Positions 17,804-27,260 of a stretch of DNA of 64,000 bases are shown piece after piece. Source of the stretch: Georgenia satyanarayanai (lineage in GTDB: Bacteria > Actinomycetota > Actinomycetes > Actinomycetales > Actinomycetaceae); contig NZ_JAMBNZ010000004.1 in NCBI RefSeq assembly GCF_023715365.1, positions 186,001 to 250,000 on the forward strand, written 5' to 3'. Position 1 is the stretch's first letter. Each line of letters starts with the position of its first letter. Both the position numbers and the translations under genes were made by a program. The notes beneath the pieces are model-generated. The model saw nothing but the letters and a program-made list of their open reading frames with translations. It searched no databases and was not told the origin of the DNA.

Positions 17804-18439
17804 ATGACCACGGCCCTCCGTCGCTCGCTCGCGGCAGCCGCCCTTGCCCTGGCCGGCGCCTCGGTGCTCGCCGCCTGCGACGCCGACACGCCGGCCGACT
17901 TCGACACCCCGCCGGAGACCACGTCCGCTCCGGCCGCCGAGACCGGCGAACCGAAGGAGTCGGCCGCGGAGCCGGCCGACACGGCGACCGACGGTCGGGA
18001 CACGGACCCCGCCGAGCGGATCGTCGGCCCGGAGGACGCGCTCGACACCGTCGTCTACGCGCTGCCGGGCGCCGACGAGCGCGACGACGCCACGGTGACC
18101 GTCGGCCTCCACTCGCTGCGGGTCGAGGGCGAGGCCATGCGCCTCGAGCTGTCCTTCACCCCGGACTTCCAGGGCGACGGCAGCTACAACATCTACTCGC
18201 TCAACAACCAGAACCGGCTCGCGCCGGTGCTCAACGACCGGGTGAACCTCAAGCAGTACACGCTCCTGCGGGACGGGACCGAGGAGTGGGCGACGAACAC
18301 GACCAACAGCGGCCTGCGGGCCGCCAGTGGCGAGACCCTCCGGTACTGGGCCTACTTCGCCGCTCCCGAGGACGACATCGACACACTCAGCGTGGGCGTC
18401 GGCATGGTCGAGTTCGACGACGTGGCGATCGAGCGGTGA
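17804..18439 (+). CDS. Secreted lipoprotein of the sigma-kinase-OmpA cassette
   Basis: 211 residues from ATG 17804 with AAGGAG 7 nt upstream. The signal peptide RRSLAAAALALAGASVLAAC ends in a lipobox with Cys28 as predicted lipidation site. A low-complexity acidic Thr/Pro/Ala/Glu stalk (to about residue 70) precedes a globular C-terminal domain (DTVVYALPGADERDDATVTV, LELSFTPDFQG, YSLNNQNRLAPVLNDRVNL, LRYWAYFAAPEDD), possibly beta-rich. No family is recognised. It is the only undamaged gene of the cassette and overlaps the OmpA gene by 4 bp (GTGA). The reader should treat a role in envelope sensing as inference from context. Confidence 0.7.
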   Translation: MTTALRRSLAAAALALAGASVLAACDADTPADFDTPPETTSAPAAETGEPKESAAEPADTATDGRDTDPAERIVGPEDALDTVVYALPGADERDDATVTVGLHSLRVEGEAMRLELSFTPDFQGDGSYNIYSLNNQNRLAPVLNDRVNLKQYTLLRDGTEEWATNTTNSGLRAASGETLRYWAYFAAPEDDIDTLSVGVGMVEFDDVAIER

Positions 18440-19052
18440 GCGGGATGCGTCGCTCCACACCGCGCCGCGCGCTGCACGGCCTGCTCGTCGCCGGTCTCGC
18501 CGGCGGCCTCATGCTCGCCGGTACTGGCGCCGCCTCCGCCGACCTCAGCGAGCAGGAACCGCCCCCGCCGCCGTCGGGCGGGCTGAGCCGCCAGGTGCTC
18601 CACGACTCGGTCCGCGTCTTCGACCCGGCCGGCTCGGTCCGGGTGTTCGACCCGAGCGTCCACGTCTTGTCCTTGGAGGACGACGTCACGCGCGATGACG
18701 GGGAGACGACCATCGCGCTGTCGACCGACCTGCTCTTCCGCGAGAACACCTGGGAGCTCCCCCGAACGCCGCCTCGCGGATAGCCGACCTCGTCGCGGAC
18801 GTCCCGGAGGGCGCGAGCGTGGGGGGCGTCGGGCACACCGACACCCAGCAGCCCCACGGGCAGGACTTCGACAACCAGGAGCTCTCGGAGAACCGCGCGG
18901 AGGCGGTCGCCGCCGCCCTCAGCGCGGAACGTCCGGACCTCCGGCTCGAGGTCTCCGGTCGCGGCGACACCGAGCCGCGCGCCGCCGGCGAGCCGGACGA
19001 CCCCACCGTCCATGCCGCCAACCGTCGCGTCGAGATCGTTTACACCGGCTGA
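18436..19052 (+). pseudogene. Secreted OmpA-domain protein, one frameshift
   Basis: Starts at GTG 18436 (overlapping the lipoprotein stop) or ATG 18445. A signal peptide (RRALHGLLVAGLAGGLMLAG then ASA) and a Pro-rich segment lead into the OmpA fold (TTIALSTDLLFRENTWELP). The frame then runs into TAG at 18781-18783. The rest, RIADLVADVPEGASV then VGHTDTQQPHGQDF, LSENRAEAVAAAL and VHAANRRVEIVYTG, is in the -1 frame. Adding one C to the C5 run at 18759-18763 restores ELPPNAASRIADL and a full peptidoglycan-binding OmpA_C domain. A recent inactivation or a homopolymer sequencing error would both look like this. Confidence 0.78.
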
Positions 19053-19070
19053 CCCTCGATGCCCCTCGTC

Positions 19071-19136
19071 TGGGCCGCATCCGGTACGGCCCGGGCCGTT
19101 TCGGATGTGCGTCTCGGTGACCGGATGTGCGGCCCA
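19071..19136. repeat. Inverted repeat between convergent genes (GTGACCGGATGTG family)
   Basis: TGGGCCGCATCCGGT (19071-19085) pairs with ACCGGATGTGCGGCCCA (19120-19136), with 2 nt bulged. The loop holds a perfect 14-bp palindrome ACGGCCCGGGCCGT (19086-19099) and another partial copy, CGGATGTGCG. The 13-mer GTGACCGGATGTG (19117-19129) recurs exactly at 40201-40213. It sits between the OmpA pseudogene and the response regulator, so a bidirectional terminator role is likely. Confidence 0.6.
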
Positions 19137-19159
19137 GGCGGGTGGGGGGGGCCGGGTGG

Positions 19160-19834
19160 TCAGATGAGCCGCCGCACCGCTGCCCAGCGGGTGAGCTCGT
19201 GGCGGGAGGAGAGCTGGAGCTTGCGCAGCACCGCGGACACGTGGGTCTCGACCGTCTTGATCGAGATGAACAGCTCGCTGGCCACCTCCTTGTAGGAGTA
19301 CCCGCGGGCGATGAGGCGCATGACCTCCTGCTCACGGGCGGAGAGCCGGTCGAGCTCGTCGTCGGTCGTGGCGATGTCCTTGGCGGCGGTGCCGAAGGCG
19401 TCGAGGACGAAGCCGGCCAGCCGCGGGGAGAAGACGGCGTCCCCGCCGGCCACCCGGCGCACGGCGTCGGCGAGCTCGGTCGGGGTGATCGCCTTGGTCA
19501 CGTAGCCGCGAGCGCCGGCGCGGATGACCCCGACGACGTCCTCGCTGGCGTCCGACACGGACAGCGCGAGGAAGCGGGTCGGGACGTCGCGGCAGCCGGT
19601 GATGACGTCGATGCCGCCCCCGCCGCGGCCGCCGGGCAGGTGGACGTCGAGGAGGACGACGTCGGGCCGCGTCTCGTGGACGACGGCGACGGCGGACTCC
19701 ACGTCCGCTGCCTCCCCGACGATCCGCAGGTCCGGGGCGTGCGCCTCGAGCTCGCTGCGCACCCCGCTGCGTACGAGGGCGTGGTCGTCGACGACGACGA
19801 CCCGCAGCCGACCGTCCTCTGGTGTCGTGCTCAT
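19160..19834 (-). CDS. NarL/LuxR-type response regulator
   Basis: 224 residues from ATG 19834. Receiver domain: VVVVDDHALVRSGV (acidic pocket), VVLLDVHLPGG (phospho-acceptor Asp), LALSVSDASE and YVTKAITPTEL (Lys). C-terminal GerE/LuxR helix-turn-helix: LSAREQEVMRLIARGYSYKEVASELFISIKTVETHVSAVLRKL. The ATG lies one base after the stop of the sensor kinase gene, so the two are translationally coupled and form a two-component pair. Likely an envelope-stress regulator of the divergent PspC genes (inference from neighbourhood). Confidence 0.93.
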   Translation of the reverse strand: MSTTPEDGRLRVVVVDDHALVRSGVRSELEAHAPDLRIVGEAADVESAVAVVHETRPDVVLLDVHLPGGRGGGGIDVITGCRDVPTRFLALSVSDASEDVVGVIRAGARGYVTKAITPTELADAVRRVAGGDAVFSPRLAGFVLDAFGTAAKDIATTDDELDRLSAREQEVMRLIARGYSYKEVASELFISIKTVETHVSAVLRKLQLSSRHELTRWAAVRRLI

Positions 19835-19835
19835 G

Positions 19836-21080
19836 TCACTCCCCTGTCGCCGGCTCGGGCATCCGCAGCACGACCTCCGTACCCTCCAGGCCGCTGCCCG
19901 GTCCCGTACGGATCGTCGCACTGCCGCCGTGCCGTTCCAAGCGGCCGACGATCGAGTCGCGCACCCCGTGCCGGTCAGGCGGCACCGCGGCAAGGTCGAA
20001 GCCGGGTCCCCGGTCGCGGACGAAGACCTCCGTCGCGCCGTCACCGACCTCCACGTACAGGGACACGGGCGGCGCGCCGTGGACGACGGCGTTGCGCAGC
20101 GCCTCCCGGGTGGCGGCCAGCAGCGGCTCGGTCGTCGCGTGCGGGGGCCGGTCGCCGGCGGTGACGACGTCGACGACCACCCCGTGCTGGTCCTCGACCT
20201 CGGCGGCGACCTCCCGCAGCGCGGCAGCCACCGAGGTGCCCGCGGTGGGCCGGTCGGAGTAGAGCCACTGCCGCAGCTCGCGCTCCTGCGCGCGGGCGAG
20301 CCGGGCCACCTGGTCGGGGTCGTCGGCGCGGGCGCGGATGAGGGAGAGCGTCTGGAGGACGGAGTCGTGCAGGTGGGCGGCGATGTCGGCGCGCTCGGAC
20401 TCCCGTGCGCGGGCGCTGCGCTCGGCGCTGAGGTCGCGCACGAGCCGCAACCACACCGGCGCGAGGACGACGGCCACGCCCACGAGGATGGCGGTGCTCG
20501 CAAGGATCCCGGAGAGGAGCTCATCGGCCCCCAGCCCGCGACCGAGCAGGAGCACGATGCCGACGACGGCGAGGAGCAGCCCGCCGCCCACGCGTGCCAC
20601 CCGGTGCCACCGGGGCGCGGGCGCCGCGTCCTGCCCGGACAGCGACGCGTCGAGCTGGGTCCAGACGAGGGCAGCGCCGCCGACGACGACGAGGAGCGGC
20701 ACCAGCCACTCGTTGGGCAGCGGCACGTCCGCCCGCCACAGGAGCACCGCGCCGGCGGCGAGGAGCAGGAGCAGGCCGACGACGACGTCGGTCGCCGGGA
20801 CGACGCTGCCCATCTTCCGCAGCCGGGGCGCCAGGCGCACGGATGCCGCCGGGTGCGCGGCCTCGGCGGCATCCTCCGGGTCGCCGCTGGGCACCAGCAC
20901 CCACAGCCAGCCGTAGAGGACGATCCCGGCCCCGAACGCGAGCACCGACAGCAGCATGGCCAGGCGCACCCGCGCCACGGGCAGACCGAGGTGGGCCGCC
21001 AGGCCGGCGCACACGCCGCCGATCCGCTGACCGGCCGGCGGCCGGCGCAGGGGCAGCCGCTCGCGGAGGAAGGTCGTCAC
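19836..21080 (-). CDS. PspC-domain sensor histidine kinase
   Basis: 414 residues. The N-terminal PspC domain (RIGGVCAGLAAHLGLPVARV, LYGWLWVLVP) is followed by four membrane helices, the NarL-family HisKA_3 box ADIAAHLHDSVLQTLSLI (phospho-His), and an HATPase region with EALRNAVVHGA (N box), VRDRGPGFD and GSGLEGTEVVLRM. GTG 21080 (VTTFLRERLPL) follows GACGAT by 6 nt, a leaderless-type start; GTG 21101 is the upstream alternative. It is divergent from a second PspC protein whose N-terminus is paralogous, a common actinobacterial envelope-stress arrangement. Confidence 0.92.
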   Translation of the reverse strand: MTTFLRERLPLRRPPAGQRIGGVCAGLAAHLGLPVARVRLAMLLSVLAFGAGIVLYGWLWVLVPSGDPEDAAEAAHPAASVRLAPRLRKMGSVVPATDVVVGLLLLLAAGAVLLWRADVPLPNEWLVPLLVVVGGAALVWTQLDASLSGQDAAPAPRWHRVARVGGGLLLAVVGIVLLLGRGLGADELLSGILASTAILVGVAVVLAPVWLRLVRDLSAERSARARESERADIAAHLHDSVLQTLSLIRARADDPDQVARLARAQERELRQWLYSDRPTAGTSVAAALREVAAEVEDQHGVVVDVVTAGDRPPHATTEPLLAATREALRNAVVHGAPPVSLYVEVGDGATEVFVRDRGPGFDLAAVPPDRHGVRDSIVGRLERHGGSATIRTGPGSGLEGTEVVLRMPEPATGE

Positions 21081-21227
21081 GGCCCGATCGTCACACGCCA
21101 CGGGGCCGCACCGGGAGTCCCGCGGTCCAGGACCAGGGGCGCCCCCGGGGTCCGGGTGGTGCCGGCCGGGGGCGGATCAGGGGTCTCCCCGATACCCGGC
21201 GCCGCCCGCGCACGCTTTGCTGGTCCC

Positions 21228-22817
21228 ATGAACGGCCACAGCGCACCGCACACCCCACCCGCACCACCGTCTCCGCCGTCGGTCGGCTTCTTCGACTCCG
21301 TCCGCCGCCTCGGCATCTGGCGCTCGACCGACCGCTGGGCCGGGGGCGTGGCCGCCGGCATCGGCCGGCGCTACGGCCTGGACCCGCTGCTCGTGCGTGG
21401 GCTCCTCGTCGTCGTCACGCTCTTCGGTGGCCTCGGGCTCGTCCTCTACGGCCTCGCCTGGGCGCTGCTCCCCGAGGAGACCGACGGCCGCATCCACCTC
21501 GAGGAGGCGGTGCGCGGGAGGTTCGACATCGCCCTCGCCGGCGCCGCCGCCGTCCTCGTCATCGGCCTGAGCCGACCGGTCTTCTGGTGGGGCGCGGCCT
21601 GGTGGTCCGCCCCGTGGGTGCTCGCCGTCGTGGCGCTCGTCGTCCTCGTCATCGTCAGCAAGGACCGCGACACGACGACGACGCCGCCCGCCCCGGGCAC
21701 CCCGCCCCCCTTCGCGGCCGGCCCGGACACCGCCCCGCCCCCGCCCGCCCCGCCGCGGCCCGCCTACGACGTCCCGGAGGACGCCATGCCCCAGACCACT
21801 GCCCCGGCCACCGGAGAGAGTGCCTCCTCCACGGAGGTGACCGACTCCCCCACGCTGCCGATGATCGAGTCCGCCACGCGCCCATTGTCCGCGGCCACCG
21901 GGACGACGACCGAGGACGTGCCCGGCCGCGCCGAGCCCGCGGAGCCGGCAGAGCCCGGCACCACCGCGCCGGGTGAGGGCGGCTGGCACGGCAGCGGTGC
22001 GGGCTGGCAGGGCAGCGCCGCCTGGCACGGCGGCTCAGACGCCGGCGGTGCGGGCGGCTGGGGCGGCGCCGGGTGGAGCGGCGGGCACACACCCCCGCCG
22101 CAGCCACCCGTCCCGCCGCGCCCGCCCGTCCCCGGACCGGGGGCCCGCACGACGAACCTCGTCCTGGCGATCTGCCTCCTCGGCGCCGCCGGCGTCGCCC
22201 TCGCCCACCAGCAGGGTGCCCTCGACGCCAACCCGTGGCTCATCGGCGGCGGCGGTGCCCTCGCCGTCCTCGGCGCCGGCGTCCTCGTCAGCGGCCTGCG
22301 CGGCCGCAGCCAGGGCGGGATCGGCGTCGTCGCCCTGCTCGTCGCGCTCGTCATGGTCCCCGCCGCCGCAGCGGCGGCCACGCTGCCCGGCTTCGCCCGC
22401 TTCGGGGCGGACGCGACCACCTGGGCCGGGGACCCCACGTGGGCGCCTCGGACGGCGCGGGAGGCGGAGGCGGGCTACTCGCTCGTCGCCGGTGAGCTCG
22501 TCGTCGACCTCACCGACCTCGAGGAGGACGCGACCCTCCCCGTCAGCGTGACCTTCGGCAACCTCACCCTCGTCGTCCCCGAGGACGCCGACGTCACGGT
22601 CAACGCCGCGGTCACGGCCGGTGAGATCGTCGGCCCGCTCAGCGACGACTGGTCCGGCCCCGGGCTGCCCTCGCGCGACCCGGACGGCCGCGACCGCATC
22701 GCCGACGGCGCCGGCGTCAGCACGACCCTCGTCCAGGAGGGCGACGGCCGCGGCCCGGAGATCGTCGTCGACGCGGCGGTCACCTTCGGCCAGCTCTACA
22801 TCGAGGAGACGTCATGA
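21228..22817 (+). CDS. PspC-domain membrane protein with Gly/Trp-rich linker
   Basis: 529 residues from ATG 21228. A PspC domain (RWAGGVAAGIGRRYGLDPLLV, LYGLAWALLPEE) and two to three helices are followed by a long disordered Pro/Thr/Ser-rich linker containing tryptophan-glycine repeats (GGWHGSGAGWQGSAAWHGGS region, about residues 245-285). Three more helices and a C-terminal beta-rich extracytoplasmic domain follow (AGYSLVAGELVVDLTDLEE, LVVPEDADVTVNAAVTAGEI, IVVDAAVTFGQLYIEE). That domain resembles the adhesin-like/LiaF-type C-terminal region of actinobacterial PspC proteins. It overlaps the next gene by 4 bp (ATGA). Confidence 0.85.
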   Translation: MNGHSAPHTPPAPPSPPSVGFFDSVRRLGIWRSTDRWAGGVAAGIGRRYGLDPLLVRGLLVVVTLFGGLGLVLYGLAWALLPEETDGRIHLEEAVRGRFDIALAGAAAVLVIGLSRPVFWWGAAWWSAPWVLAVVALVVLVIVSKDRDTTTTPPAPGTPPPFAAGPDTAPPPPAPPRPAYDVPEDAMPQTTAPATGESASSTEVTDSPTLPMIESATRPLSAATGTTTEDVPGRAEPAEPAEPGTTAPGEGGWHGSGAGWQGSAAWHGGSDAGGAGGWGGAGWSGGHTPPPQPPVPPRPPVPGPGARTTNLVLAICLLGAAGVALAHQQGALDANPWLIGGGGALAVLGAGVLVSGLRGRSQGGIGVVALLVALVMVPAAAAAATLPGFARFGADATTWAGDPTWAPRTAREAEAGYSLVAGELVVDLTDLEEDATLPVSVTFGNLTLVVPEDADVTVNAAVTAGEIVGPLSDDWSGPGLPSRDPDGRDRIADGAGVSTTLVQEGDGRGPEIVVDAAVTFGQLYIEETS

Positions 22818-23023
22818 CCGACAGCTACACCGACCCGTCGCCCGTCCACCGCGGGCCCCGCGTGGGGACCGTCGTCTGGGGGACCATCCTGCTCCTGCTC
22901 GGGCTCTGCGTCCTCGGCGTCGGCGCCGGCCTCACCGTCGACCTCCAGGCCGCGCTCATCGCGCTCCTCGCCCTCGCCGGTGTGGGCCTGCTCGTCAAGG
23001 CCCTCCTCACCCGCTCCGACTGA
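22814..23023 (+). CDS. Small two-helix membrane protein of the PspC operon
   Basis: 69 residues, with the ATG overlapping the PspC gene stop (ATGA), hence coupled translation. Two transmembrane helices (VGTVVWGTILLLLGLCVLGV and LQAALIALLALAGVGLLVKAL) with a short loop, an acidic N-terminus and a C-terminal TRSD. Small proteins of this layout follow PspC genes in many actinobacteria; function is unknown and probably tied to the same membrane complex. Confidence 0.75.
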   Translation: MTDSYTDPSPVHRGPRVGTVVWGTILLLLGLCVLGVGAGLTVDLQAALIALLALAGVGLLVKALLTRSD

Positions 23024-23046
23024 CCGCGCCCCCACCCCGGCCGACC

Positions 23047-23077
23047 GCCGGATCCCTCCCAAAGCCAGGGATCCGGC
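23047..23077 (+). terminator. Terminator hairpin of the PspC operon
   Basis: GCCGGATCCCT (23047-23057) pairs perfectly with AGGGATCCGGC (23067-23077) around a 9-nt loop, 24 bp after the stop of the small membrane gene. Its right arm runs into the first copy of CCGGCTCTCG (23073-23082). Confidence 0.7.
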
Positions 23078-23195
23078 TCTCGACGAAAGGGGTTCTTCGG
23101 ACCAGGGAGGAATTCGGCTCTCGGTGTGAGAGGAGTGGCGGGGGCCGGGCGGACATGGCGAGAGCCGGGCTCCTCGTGGAGGAGTCCGGCTCTCG
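23073..23195. repeat. Four-copy CCGGCTCTCG repeat cluster with strong hairpin
   Basis: Copies at 23073-23082, 23114-23123 (one mismatch), 23159-23168 (inverted) and 23186-23195. The last two form a hairpin with 17-nt arms, 16 of 17 matched, and a 3-nt loop (23159-23195). That hairpin begins 19 bp past the stop of the convergent gene at 23214 and should terminate it. The same decamer also allows the first two copies to pair with the third. Confidence 0.65.
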
Positions 23196-23213
23196 GCGAC
23201 TGGTGCGGGAGTG

Positions 23214-23732
23214 CTAGGCGACGGGCACGCGGACCGGCTCACGGGCCGGCTCGACGGCGGCGGGGGCCTTGGCGAGCTGGTTCATGCCCAGGCCGATGAC
23301 GATGAGGAGGGCACCGAGGCCGATGACGAGGGCGGCGACGCCGTAGGAGACGACCGAGGTGAAGAGCGAGGCGCGGAGGAAGGAGGCGTTCATGATCGTC
23401 TCGCGCTGCCCCTGGAACTCGGCGGCGGCCTCGGTGTCACCGGCGGCCTCGGCCTCACCGGCGAGGGCACCGAGCTCGGCGTAGGTGGCCCCGTTCGTGG
23501 CGTGCAGCGCGTGGGTGTTGATGATGTCGGCCTGGGCGTAGGCGCTGAACGGTCCCTGGACCTCGGCACCGGCGAGGAACGCGGCGTCCTCGGGGACCGT
23601 GATGTTCTCCGCCTTGAGCTGGCTGGTGACCATTCCCCAGGTGACGCCGCCGGCGATGATGAAGATGGCTCCGGCAACGATGGCGAGGAGGCCGGCGATG
23701 CGGGCGATACCGGTGCGGCGGGTCGTGCTCAT
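23214..23732 (-). CDS. Two-helix membrane protein, conserved hypothetical
   Basis: 172 residues from ATG 23732 with AAAGGA 7 nt upstream. N-terminal helix (IAGLLAIVAGAIFIIAGGVTW), a predicted extracytoplasmic loop of about 80 residues (ENITVPEDAAFLAGAEVQGP, HALHATNGATYAELGALAGE), then a second helix (VVSYGVAALVIGLGALLIVIGLGM). Related actinobacterial proteins have sometimes been misnamed aromatic ring-opening dioxygenase LigA; nothing enzymatic is visible. A dyad symmetry lies about 60 bp upstream of the start. Confidence 0.7.
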   Translation of the reverse strand: MSTTRRTGIARIAGLLAIVAGAIFIIAGGVTWGMVTSQLKAENITVPEDAAFLAGAEVQGPFSAYAQADIINTHALHATNGATYAELGALAGEAEAAGDTEAAAEFQGQRETIMNASFLRASLFTSVVSYGVAALVIGLGALLIVIGLGMNQLAKAPAAVEPAREPVRVPVA

Positions 23733-23789
23733 GGTGTGGTCCTTTCACAGTGGCTCAGTTGCCGTGAGGCCCGTGCTGGGCTTCTGAGA

Positions 23790-23812
23790 ACAATCCTGGC
23801 ATTCCGGATTGT
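23790..23812 (-). promoter_or_regulatory. Dyad ACAATCC-N9-GGATTGT upstream of the 23732 gene
   Basis: Perfect 7-bp arms at 23790-23796 and 23806-23812, in the AT-richest patch of this intergenic region. It lies 57 bp upstream of the membrane-protein ATG, in operator position. No regulator can be assigned. A second GGATTGT-like half (GTCCGATTCC) follows but is imperfect. Confidence 0.35.
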
Positions 23813-23901
23813 CCGATTCCGGGCCCATGGTCCCAGGCCGGCGCCGCCGAGCCGGGAGGGCGCCGTGACCCGCGTCACGCTCGGGGACCCACCCCTCTCC
23901 A

Positions 23902-23923
23902 GGGGCGCGTCGCTGCGCGCCCC
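23902..23923 (-). terminator. Hairpin downstream of the glycosyltransferase gene
   Basis: GGGGCGCG (23902-23909) pairs with CGCGCCCC (23916-23923) around a 6-nt loop, 16 bp past the glycosyltransferase stop. GC-only stem, no T-run. Confidence 0.55.
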
Positions 23924-23939
23924 GGCCGCTCGGTGAAGG

Positions 23940-26731
<2,792 letters not shown>

Positions 26732-26733
26732 GC

Positions 26734-27153
26734 TCACCTCGCCAGCGTAGCCGCGCGCCGGGCGACCACGCCCGGGAGGTCGGCCTCCAACCAGCCCTTG
26801 GCGCGGTGCTCCATGACAAAGGACAGGACCGGGACGACCCCGGCGACGACAAGGGCCGCCATCCGGCCCAGGCCCCAGCGCATGGCGGACCACAGGTTGA
26901 GGACGCTGACGAGGTAGACGACGTAGATCCAGCCGTGCGCGAAGGGGATCCACCCGATCCACGACTCGACCTCCGGCCCCACCCCGATGAGGTAGACCAG
27001 GACCATCTCCACGCACAGCAGCAGCAGCATGACGCCTGTGACAAATGCCATGGCCCGGTAGAACGTCCAGGCCCCGCGGGCCTTGCGCTCGCGCTCCGCC
27101 CGCAGGGCCGCACCCGGGGCGGTGCCCGGTGCGGCGGTGGTGTCCTCGCTCAT
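26734..27153 (-). CDS. DUF3817 membrane protein
   Basis: 139 residues from ATG 27153 with AAGGAGGA 4 nt upstream. Three helices ([64 protein letters not shown]) fit DUF3817, including the [19 protein letters not shown] block. Function is unknown; it is very commonly found directly upstream of guaA in actinobacteria, as here. The hydrophilic N-terminal 25 residues are low complexity. Confidence 0.85.
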   Translation of the reverse strand: MSEDTTAAPGTAPGAALRAERERKARGAWTFYRAMAFVTGVMLLLLCVEMVLVYLIGVGPEVESWIGWIPFAHGWIYVVYLVSVLNLWSAMRWGLGRMAALVVAGVVPVLSFVMEHRAKGWLEADLPGVVARRAATLAR

Positions 27154-27260
27154 GCGTCCTCCTTGCGCCCGCCCCTGCGAGCTCCTCCCCAGTGTCTCAG
27201 GAGCCGCTGACGACGGAAAACAGGCTGCCCGGTGTCCTCGGCGACACCTAGGCTCAGGCC

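Noticed and set aside
21080-21101. GTG 21101 as start of the PspC histidine kinase
   Set aside because: GTG 21080 has GACGAT 6 nt upstream and gives a compact N-terminus; 21101 has no signal. Not excluded.
19524-22817. Long plus-strand frame extending the PspC protein upstream through the two-component genes
   Set aside because: The upstream part is antisense to the kinase and regulator. The PspC domain starts right after ATG 21228.
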